10,833 bases of DNA from Pyrinomonadaceae bacterium. Lineage in GTDB: Bacteria > Acidobacteriota > Blastocatellia > Pyrinomonadales > Pyrinomonadaceae. A program made the translations under genes and the position numbers. Each line of letters starts with the position of its first letter. Position 1 is the first letter of the stretch. The notes beneath the pieces are model-generated. The model was not told the origin of the DNA. It did not search any database and saw only the letters and a list, made by a program, of their open reading frames with translations. Location: contig JACMLC010000007.1 in NCBI GenBank assembly GCA_014379795.1, positions 1-10,833 of the forward strand, given 5' to 3'. Positions 1-4,837 of this stretch are shown here, piece after piece.

Positions 1-16
1 AAACTTGACCATCTCA

Positions 17-39
17 ATAAACATTGACATCATGTTTAT
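17..39. promoter_or_regulatory. Palindromic candidate operator over the -35 box
   Basis: The perfect inverted repeat ATAAACAT (17-24) / ATGTTTAT (32-39) has a 7-nt spacer. Half-sites are centred 15 bp apart, a layout usual for dimeric helix-turn-helix repressors. The left arm touches the first base of the -35 hexamer and the spacer holds the rest, so a bound dimer would exclude RNA polymerase. No regulator gene lies in the window; it may be encoded to the left. Confidence 0.5.
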
Positions 40-51
40 GCTATCTATAAT
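24..51 (+). promoter_or_regulatory. Consensus sigma70-type promoter of the left operon
   Basis: TTGACA at 24-29 and TATAAT at 46-51 are separated by 16 bp, an exact match to both housekeeping sigma hexamers. Transcription would start near 58-60 and run right into the operon that begins at 322, leaving a leader of about 260 nt. There is no TG extension in front of the -10. The -35 box sits inside a palindrome (17-39), so the promoter is probably repressed when a regulator is bound. The hexamers are seen directly; activity is inferred. Confidence 0.7.
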
Positions 52-57
52 GGGTGC

Positions 58-321
58 CTCTGACGCTGTCATTGTAATTGAAAGCTGGCAAAACTTTCAT
101 TAACTCTCAAACGTGATTCTCAAAACCTGCTGACCGTTTAGTCGTTCGAAAAGTTAGCCGTAACCGCAACCACTTAGAAGTAAGCGCCAAGTTTGCGATC
201 AATTCAACGCTTTGATGATTGATTGAACCTGAGCGTGAATTAAATTTCTACCTTTCCTCGCTCCTGTTTTTACTTCCGACAAACCACCGTCTGAGGCTGA
301 CAAGCCTAAAAGGAGAAAATC
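58..321 (+). promoter_or_regulatory. Long structured 5' leader of the operon
   Basis: This gene-free stretch of about 264 nt lies between the predicted transcription start and the ATG at 322. Pairing visible by eye includes a 10-bp stem with one bulged A (201-211 with 232-241), a 5-bp hairpin AGGCT/AGCCT (294-298 with 303-307), and CTCCTGTTTT (261-270), which can pair with AAAAGGAG (308-315), the Shine-Dalgarno segment, leaving one bulged G. Closing that last helix would hide the ribosome binding site and enclose the small hairpin, so leader-based translational control is possible. I recognise no known riboswitch class. Confidence 0.35.
311..315 (+). promoter_or_regulatory. Strong ribosome binding site for the 40-codon ORF
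   Basis: AGGAG ends 6 nt before the ATG at 322. It matters because the following 279-aa ORF, which starts directly after the in-frame TGA, has only a weak GGTGG (431-435). The real ribosome entry point of the operon is therefore at 322. Confidence 0.7.
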
Positions 322-444
322 ATGAAAACTAGCGTGAATGCCAGAGCTTTTGTTGAGCCGCTAAACTGTGCTCCCTGCGATGAGGACTTTGCTCGCTGGT
401 TGGCGCAGGAGTACAAACCCATCGCTGGCGGGTGGATGTATTGA
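322..444 (+). CDS. 40-aa peptide ORF ending in AGGWMY, or 5' part of the next gene
   Basis: The ATG follows a good Shine-Dalgarno site and the ORF runs 40 codons to TGA (442-444). The peptide has a CAPC motif (Cys16, Cys19), an acidic/aromatic middle and the C-terminus AGG-WMY (Gly36-Gly37 then three residues). It has no signal peptide or membrane segment. It is in the same frame as the 279-aa ORF that starts at the very next base. Three readings are possible: a stand-alone small protein translationally coupled to its neighbour; the N-terminus of a 320-aa protein split by a nonsense mutation or sequencing error; or the N-terminus of a protein in which UGA is decoded. The Gly-Gly tail near a JAMM peptidase gene recalls sulfur-carrier/ubiquitin-like proteins whose tails JAMM enzymes trim, but 40 residues is too short for that fold. 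No homolog recognised. Confidence 0.55.
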   Translation: MKTSVNARAFVEPLNCAPCDEDFARWLAQEYKPIAGGWMY

Positions 445-1284
445 ATGCAGGTGAAGCGTCCCTCGGTTGAGGGGCCAGACTTCGTCAAGCTGGTTCGTGA
501 GGTAGAAAAAAAGGTCAAAAGGCTCGAAGATAATAAGTGGGATTTTAAGGCTGTTCCCGAAGCCTTCGCTGCGCCTGACCAAGCGGCTGACGTGATAGCC
601 AAAGAGTTAGTGCACATTCACGACGGTCAGATGATAACGCGGGTTGGACGGCTGATTATGGGAGGGGTCGGTAGTCATTTCAACCTCATGGGGCCAATTC
701 GTTCTGACGCTCGGCTCAAAGTCACAAATTCTCATTTGCTCGATGCGGTGAATCTTCAACTGGGCAGTGACGGGTTGCTGGACCTACCGGAATACCGCCG
801 ACTTGAGACCAAGCCGCAAGCGGTTGATTTCTACAACTACGGTCTCTTTTATACACCACGAGACCTCGTCTTCTGGCTCTTGCTGCATGATTCGGGCTGT
901 TTCCCCAGCACGCTCGAACACATGATGAGAAAATTCGCTGAAGGCTATGTCGTCCAGAACGACATGTATGCGCCGGCGAGGCCATCAAAGGATCTTAAAG
1001 CGCCGGCTCTGATGGCAGGGGCTTGTCTGATGATGCAGTTTCCCTCCAAAGTCATCGAGTGGATGGACAAACCTTTGTTTGGCGGTTTAGCCCCGGAAAC
1101 CATCCATGTGGAAACCCTGTTGACAATTAAGCCCTCAAGAATTTCCCATCCACACCTGCCGCTCGTGGCCGAATCCAAAGTCGAGATCGGTTATCAGAAT
1201 TATTATCTCAGGCGTTTCGCCGGAGTCAGTCCGAAGGATGGATTACGCGGCCCGAACGTTTCGGCGGAATCGGCTGGCGACTAA
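445..1284 (+). CDS. Hypothetical protein, 279 aa, family not recognised
   Basis: The ORF starts at an ATG that directly abuts the in-frame TGA of the 40-codon ORF, with no good Shine-Dalgarno site of its own. It reads 279 codons with ordinary composition and ends at TAA, 17 nt before the carotenoid-oxygenase gene. The N-terminus has a charged amphipathic helix (about 12-30). The middle has a Gly-rich stretch (about 68-84) and aromatic-rich segments such as DFYNYGLFY and DLVFWLLLHDSGCF. It has no signal peptide, no convincing membrane span, and no motif I can tie to an enzyme family. Its place in the operon suggests a partner in the same pathway as the oxygenase and JAMM peptidase. If the TGA is a mutation or is decoded, the intact product is 320 aa starting at 322. 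The coding call is firm; no function is offered. Confidence 0.8.
   Translation: MQVKRPSVEGPDFVKLVREVEKKVKRLEDNKWDFKAVPEAFAAPDQAADVIAKELVHIHDGQMITRVGRLIMGGVGSHFNLMGPIRSDARLKVTNSHLLDAVNLQLGSDGLLDLPEYRRLETKPQAVDFYNYGLFYTPRDLVFWLLLHDSGCFPSTLEHMMRKFAEGYVVQNDMYAPARPSKDLKAPALMAGACLMMQFPSKVIEWMDKPLFGGLAPETIHVETLLTIKPSRISHPHLPLVAESKVEIGYQNYYLRRFAGVSPKDGLRGPNVSAESAGD
458..475 (+). other. SECIS-like hairpin just after the in-frame TGA
   Basis: Bases 458-464 pair with 469-475: seven pairs including one T-G wobble, with five contiguous Watson-Crick pairs next to a GGTT loop (465-468). The loop begins 20 nt after the TGA at 442-444. A short stem with G in the first loop positions at this distance resembles the general bacterial SECIS layout, such as E. 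coli fdhF. The model is loose and such hairpins arise by chance. No selenocysteine genes are in the window and no Cys sits beside the TGA codon. Confidence 0.25.
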
Positions 1285-1290
1285 AGGAGG
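1284..1290 (+). promoter_or_regulatory. Strong ribosome binding site for the carotenoid oxygenase gene
   Basis: AAGGAGG begins on the last base of the previous gene's TAA stop and ends 11 nt before the ATG at 1302. The near-perfect anti-16S match supports this start and independent ribosome loading on the third ORF. Confidence 0.7.
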
Positions 1291-1301
1291 AGGCAAGGCA
1301 G

Positions 1302-2852
1302 ATGAGTGGGAACATTAGTAATTACGACTTTCATGTGCGAGGCGAAATCCCTGCATTGTTAGCAGGGAGTCTGGTGGTTGCTTGCAATCGCAGGAACAAA
1401 GACCATTCCGTCTTTTCGCGTTGGCACGATTCGCAGGCCGATCTGGTGCGCATAGACCTAACTCCCGGCAAACCGGGTCGGATGACAGCCACGGTTCTAT
1501 CAGTTGATCCTCAAGGAGGAGGTCTGCATCTCCCCAAGACTCTGGGGGAACAACTGCTTGAACCGTCGGTCGCGCCGACCCCTTTTTACGAGACGCAACC
1601 GAACCACGGGATTAACATCGCGGGCGGTCGGGTGTGGGCTACTAACCTGTTGTTTGGCGCGCCGCTTGAAGTAGATTTAGAAACGTGGCAGCCGACGAGG
1701 GTACTGCGTTTTCTGGAGCGCGACGAGCAGCGCCCGCAGATCAGCACCACCGCGCACTTCGCTTGGAGTCTGGATAGGAGGTACGCCTATTTCCACCAAT
1801 CATTATTCCAGAGCGAACAGGCTGACAATCCTGTGAAAGCCTGTCAACTTTCCCTCATTCAAATAGACACACGTACCGGCGGCGAGCGTCTCTGGCACAT
1901 CACGCCGCCGCTGGCGGATGCTGATTTAGAAACGGCGAATTTCCACTCCGCTTTTTATTTTGAGATGGAAGGTCGGCGTTATGTGGGCTTACTTAGAACG
2001 GGGGCTTTGCTGGAATCTTTGGCCCCTCATTCCAGACTACAGGAACAAGCCGAGCATAGAGTTCTACCTATGCCGCGCTCGACAATCTGGATGATTGAAC
2101 TGGATGAGACCCAACAGACACTCGCGGCAGAATTATTGCCCGGGTTGGAGGAATTGGAAGGCATCGCGCTTTCACATCTCGAAGTTGATTCCGCCGGTGG
2201 CGATGGCTTTGTTCTCTTCGCTAATTATAAGCAGGCCGACGTGGCAGAGGAAACTCATGGCGAGAATCTCTATGGAGAGCAAGCCGAGCGAGTGTGCGAC
2301 CATTATTCCGGCATGGTTGTAGAGGCCATCAACTATGGTTCTGTGATGCGCTATGAATATCGAAAGAACAAACGCTCGCTATCAGTCTTCTCGCGTCCTT
2401 ATGACCCGGCACAAACATCGGAAGGGCACACCTGGCTCCCGATCAATTTAGCCCTTGATTCATCCGGGCAAAGGGTCTTCGGGACGTTTAGCGGATTTCG
2501 GCCCAGACTTCTCCCAAAACACATTGCTCAGGCGTATCCCGGAAAAATAGTAGACCCGCAGCGCATCCGGTATGTTCCTCCTTTGCTCATGCGATTCGAG
2601 GCGGCAAACCTGGAGCCTGATAGAGACTCGAAACGTCGCCATGTAAGCTATGCGGAACCGATAGCAATGGCGTTGGTGGGAGAAAACGGTAAAGATTATG
2701 TCTGTACTTTTTCTCCCGAGGTCGGGCTACGGATTTATGACGCAGATGATTTAACAGCGGTGGTCTGTCACGCTGTTTGTCATGAGTTGTGGAGTTGGGA
2801 GGACACGCACTTTCGTCCAGACCCGGCGCATATGCAGTTTGTGTCTCGCTGA
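1302..2852 (+). CDS. Divergent carotenoid oxygenase (RPE65/CCD-like) family protein
   Basis: The 516-aa length fits the carotenoid cleavage dioxygenase family, whose seven-bladed propellers hold Fe(II) with four His and split polyene or stilbene double bonds with O2. Family-like segments are GEIPALLAGSL (14-24), the family's GxIPxxLxG entry; RWHDSQADLVRIDL (40-53) in place of the usual HWFDGDGML; and GGRVWATNLLFGAPLEVDLETWQP, like the ALWEGGxPxELDPxTL strand. Candidate iron ligands are His152 (TAHF), His215 (NFHS), His292 (SHLEVD), and His503 or His510 near the C-terminus; the usual GFHG terminal motif is absent. It has no signal peptide, so it is probably cytoplasmic or peripheral to a membrane. 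It sits second or third in the operon with a strong RBS and is followed immediately by the JAMM gene. The family call is fairly sure; the substrate is unknown. A non-oxygenase propeller is the main alternative. Confidence 0.75.
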   Translation: MSGNISNYDFHVRGEIPALLAGSLVVACNRRNKDHSVFSRWHDSQADLVRIDLTPGKPGRMTATVLSVDPQGGGLHLPKTLGEQLLEPSVAPTPFYETQPNHGINIAGGRVWATNLLFGAPLEVDLETWQPTRVLRFLERDEQRPQISTTAHFAWSLDRRYAYFHQSLFQSEQADNPVKACQLSLIQIDTRTGGERLWHITPPLADADLETANFHSAFYFEMEGRRYVGLLRTGALLESLAPHSRLQEQAEHRVLPMPRSTIWMIELDETQQTLAAELLPGLEELEGIALSHLEVDSAGGDGFVLFANYKQADVAEETHGENLYGEQAERVCDHYSGMVVEAINYGSVMRYEYRKNKRSLSVFSRPYDPAQTSEGHTWLPINLALDSSGQRVFGTFSGFRPRLLPKHIAQAYPGKIVDPQRIRYVPPLLMRFEAANLEPDRDSKRRHVSYAEPIAMALVGENGKDYVCTFSPEVGLRIYDADDLTAVVCHAVCHELWSWEDTHFRPDPAHMQFVSR

Positions 2853-2867
2853 TTGCTTGATTGGGAT

Positions 2868-3314
2868 ATGGCGCTACACTTGAGCGAAGACCTCTTCCGA
2901 GAAATTGAGGAACTGTCAACACAGGTCTGCCCGGAAGAGGCAATAGGATTATTGGCAGGTGAAGCAGGGGGTACAGTAAAATCAGTCCTGCCTCTACGCA
3001 ATATCGCTCCTCTCGGTAGGTTTCTTGCCGACCCTTACGAACAATTTCAAGCAGAACGAGCCATCAAAAAGGCGGGGCTGAAGCTGCTGGCGATTTTCCA
3101 TTCTCACCCATGGGGCGGAGCAAATCTTTCGCCCGAAGACCTCAGCTTCGCCCAACACTGGGAGTGCGCGCATGTGGTTTTCGCATTTAATCCGGATACG
3201 CGTCATCAGTGGGAATTACGAGCCTTCATTTTCAAACAAGGTTCTGTCGAGGAGGTTCCGGTGAAAATTGAGGGAGAACTCCTGTTAAAGTCGAACATTA
3301 AAGACAGGGCTTGA
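2868..3314 (+). CDS. JAMM/MPN+ (M67 family) zinc metallopeptidase
   Basis: The 148-aa product has a complete JAMM signature: Glu24 in CPEEAIGLL, then HSHPWGGANLSPED with His78, His80, Ser88 and Asp91, an exact HxH-x7-SxxD match. The segment RFLADPYEQFQAERAIKKAG before the His motif is typical of bacterial Mec/QbsD-like members. These cleave isopeptide or C-terminal extensions from ubiquitin-like or sulfur-carrier proteins. I prefer ATG 2868, which gives a standard family N-terminus; TTG 2853, directly after the upstream stop, would add five residues and neither has a good Shine-Dalgarno site. Translational coupling to the oxygenase gene is likely. Usual partners (ThiF/MoeB-like E1, ThiS/MoaD-like carrier) are not seen nearby, so the target is open; the 40-aa GG-WMY peptide is a speculative candidate. 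Confidence 0.9.
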   Translation: MALHLSEDLFREIEELSTQVCPEEAIGLLAGEAGGTVKSVLPLRNIAPLGRFLADPYEQFQAERAIKKAGLKLLAIFHSHPWGGANLSPEDLSFAQHWECAHVVFAFNPDTRHQWELRAFIFKQGSVEEVPVKIEGELLLKSNIKDRA

Positions 3315-3322
3315 TAGAGCGC

Positions 3323-3357
3323 ACGAAATCTTCGCATTGCGGATGCACTGATTTCGT
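3323..3357 (+). terminator. Hairpin after the JAMM gene, possible operon terminator
   Basis: ACGAAATC (3323-3330) pairs perfectly with GATTTCGT (3350-3357), and an inner GCAT/ATGC stem (3334-3337 with 3343-3346) closes a 5-nt loop across a symmetric 3-nt internal loop. It begins 8 nt after the operon's last stop codon. The following sequence is A/T-rich but lacks a true T run, so intrinsic termination would be weak; an mRNA 3'-end stabiliser is an alternative. Confidence 0.4.
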
Positions 3358-3473
3358 TAAAATTAAATTGTGCATAGTCTTGTTTGTGGAACCTTATTCA
3401 TTATCTTTGCTTCTGCTTGTGTTATCCTACTCCGTGTCCATTTCCGGCAGAGAGCAAAGGGCAATGATGTTCC

Positions 3474-3710
3474 ATGAGCAGTCAACTTTTAGATGAGCAG
3501 GAAGTCGTGCGTGAGCGCGAGTGCATCCATAGATCGTCAGAGATTAGTGGTCATTTCTATTCCGGCCAGAGTTTTATCCAAGCCCTCCAGTCACTCCGTG
3601 GCGAGGCGGCCATGAGCTTATCGCGCAAAGTGGGGCCGTTCTTCTGGTCTGATGCCAGAAATATTAAAGTCTGGCTCTGCTCGGACTGCGCCCGTGAAGC
3701 TTGTCTGTAA
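3474..3710 (+). CDS. Small hypothetical protein, 78 aa, Cys-containing C-terminus
   Basis: The ORF starts at ATG 3474 and ends at TAA. The N-terminus is charged and the C-terminus reads VWLCSDCAREACL: Cys72 and Cys75 as CxxC plus Cys80-like spacing close to the end, resembling half of a zinc-ribbon site, with another Cys in ECIHRSS. It has no signal peptide or membrane segment. A purine-rich AAAGGG lies upstream but is not ideally spaced. It follows the JAMM gene after about 160 nt and a hairpin, so it is probably a separate unit; TTGTTT (3380-3385) with TATCTT (3402-3407) is a weak possible promoter. The order and character of the residues look protein-like, but I know no family, and a chance ORF cannot be excluded. 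Confidence 0.5.
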   Translation: MSSQLLDEQEVVRERECIHRSSEISGHFYSGQSFIQALQSLRGEAAMSLSRKVGPFFWSDARNIKVWLCSDCAREACL

Positions 3711-3829
3711 TCTCATTACATCCGTTTGCGATTCTCTTTGAAGGTTGACCGCTAACGACCCGACCTCACTAACTCACTTATCCGCAAACAAGGTTAGGTT
3801 TGTATTCGACCTACAGCAATCCTTCCATT
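3711..3829. other. Intergenic stretch with partial repeats of the neighbouring element
   Basis: I see no gene here. GTTTGCGATT at 3724-3733 recurs at 3837-3846 inside the inverted-repeat element, and CGCAAAC (3783-3789) is inverted relative to it. These could be remnants of an older copy of the same element. Confidence 0.3.
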
Positions 3830-3975
3830 TATAGCGGTTTGCGATTGAGTAGCCACAGGGCAGAACCGCCTGCGGTAGCGGGCGGGTCTTCCATGTTGAA
3901 GACCCGCCCGCTACCGCAGGCGGTTCTGACAGGATGCTTTGCTTAAACGGCTACATCCAATCGCAAATTGCTATA
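3830..3975. repeat. MITE-like nested inverted-repeat element
   Basis: The 146-bp unit has two nested layers. The outer arms 3830-3854 and 3949-3975 are imperfect inverted repeats beginning TATAGC and ending GCTATA, sharing TTTGCGATTG/CAATCGCAAA and GTAGCC/GGCTAC. The inner core is a perfect 31-bp inverted repeat (3861-3891 with 3898-3928) with a 6-nt loop and a very GC-rich arm containing CCGCCTGCGGTAGCGGGCGG. No ORF fits inside. The layout fits a non-autonomous miniature element (TA flanks would suit IS630/Tc1-type insertion) carrying or invaded by a REP-like palindrome. Transcribed, it would form a very stable hairpin. It sits just upstream of the toxin-antitoxin promoter region. The structure is seen directly; the mobile origin is inferred. 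Confidence 0.75.
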
Positions 3976-4015
3976 GGTGGTTTTGGATTTCTTGTTGAGC
4001 CTGTACCCCCGCTCG

Positions 4016-4034
4016 TGCTATCATTATGCTATCA
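4016..4034 (+). promoter_or_regulatory. Direct-repeat candidate operator/promoter of the toxin-antitoxin operon
   Basis: TGCTATCA occurs at 4016-4023 and again at 4027-4034, an 11-bp period that puts both on one DNA face. RHH antitoxins often bind such tandem repeats as pairs of dimers. TATCAT (4019-4024) and TATGCT (4025-4030), possible -10 boxes, lie within the repeats, and TTGAGC (3995-4000) is a possible -35, so binding would give autorepression. The repeat is seen; its role is inferred. Confidence 0.45.
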
Positions 4035-4057
4035 ATTCAGTAAGGAGAACATGAGTC

Positions 4058-4288
4058 ATGCCCAATGTCTTAGTGAGAGACTTAGAACCTTCTGTTCTGG
4101 ACGTTTTGAAAATCCGGGCCAAGGCCAATAACCGTTCACTACAATCTGAATTGCAGACTATTCTTAACGAGGCTGCACGAAAGCAGGCGATTGATGCCCG
4201 GCAGGTCGCCGCAAAGATCAAGCGTGAGTTGGGCGGTCGCCCTCACACTGATAGCGCGTTGCTTCTCCGCGAGGATAGAGACAGATGA
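4058..4288 (+). CDS. FitA/VapB-type RHH antitoxin
   Basis: The 76-aa protein opens with a short strand (PNVLVRDLEP) followed by two helices (VLDVLKIRAKANNRSLQSELQTILNEAARK). This is the ribbon-helix-helix layout of FitA-like antitoxins, including the usual NRSLQxEL turn. The basic-acidic C-terminal tail would wrap the toxin and block its active site. AAGGAG (4042-4047) ends 10 nt before this ATG; the nearer ATG at 4051 is out of frame. The stop overlaps the toxin start as ATGA, so the two are translationally coupled. The pair would bind its own promoter, probably at the TGCTATCA repeats. Length and context fit well. Confidence 0.9.
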   Translation: MPNVLVRDLEPSVLDVLKIRAKANNRSLQSELQTILNEAARKQAIDARQVAAKIKRELGGRPHTDSALLLREDRDR

Positions 4289-4704
4289 TCTACGTCGTTG
4301 ACGCGAGCGCTGCCGTCAAGTGGTACGTGCCCGAACAGTACAGCGATGAAGCCGAACTTCTTCTCGATACGCAGCATGAGCTATTCGCCCCGGAATTAAT
4401 TCTGCCGGAGGTGGGCAATATCATCTGGAAGAAAGTCCGCCGTGCTGAGTTGACCGAAGCCGAAGGCAATAAGATCATCAAAGCCTTTCAAGCCGCCGGA
4501 GTCGTCACCATTCCACATACGAACCTTCTGTCAGCCGCTTACACCGGAGCAGTGTTGTCCGGTCAAACAGTTTATGATTGGACCTATCTGGCTTTGGCCT
4601 TGAGTCTCAATTGTGAATTCGTGACGGCGGACGAGAAATTCTACCGGGCGCTGGAAGCGACTCGATTGAAAAGAAATCTGCTGTGGGTGGGCGACTTACA
4701 ATAA
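4285..4704 (+). CDS. vapC: PIN-domain ribonuclease toxin, VapC/FitB type
   Basis: The 139-aa protein has a full PIN-domain acidic set: Asp6 in VVDASAAVKW, Glu42 in LPEVGN, Asp98 in VYDWTYLALAL and Asp116 in TADEKF. These residues coordinate Mg2+ or Mn2+ for RNA cleavage; VapC toxins typically cut initiator tRNA or rRNA and arrest growth until the antitoxin neutralises them. The start overlaps the antitoxin stop by ATGA. The gene is full length with no disrupted motif, so it is probably active. The RNA target cannot be read from sequence. Confidence 0.92.
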   Translation: MIYVVDASAAVKWYVPEQYSDEAELLLDTQHELFAPELILPEVGNIIWKKVRRAELTEAEGNKIIKAFQAAGVVTIPHTNLLSAAYTGAVLSGQTVYDWTYLALALSLNCEFVTADEKFYRALEATRLKRNLLWVGDLQ

Positions 4705-4822
4705 GGGGGGCTTACTGTAGCGATGGTCACGCCGAGCTGTGCGCGCAAATCCCAGAGCGTCACGTGGGGTTAGGGTTCGCGTGTTATTATTAAATTCAAC
4801 GTCTTAATAAGCTCTCTTCCTT

Positions 4823-4827
4823 AGGAG
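4823..4827 (+). promoter_or_regulatory. Ribosome binding site of the tricorn-like protease gene
   Basis: AGGAG ends 10 nt before ATG 4838 and supports this start. The 133-nt gap after the toxin gene (4705-4837) holds no gene. It becomes A/T-rich from about 4781 (TATTAT at 4785-4790 could be a -10), but no matching -35 is visible. Confidence 0.55.
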
Positions 4828-4837
4828 TCTACGACAA

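Noticed and set aside
3311..3496. 61-codon ORF starting TTG, overlapping the JAMM stop and the 78-aa ORF
   Set aside because: It has a weak TTG start and no ribosome site, crosses the post-operon hairpin and overlaps a more protein-like ORF. Its hydrophobic stretch alone is not enough.
3830..3975. CRISPR repeat or array
   Set aside because: Only inverted arms are present, with no regularly spaced direct repeats or spacers and no cas genes in the window.
3934..4131. 65-codon ORF running out of the inverted-repeat element into the antitoxin gene
   Set aside because: It overlaps the promoter region and start of a well-supported antitoxin gene in another frame.
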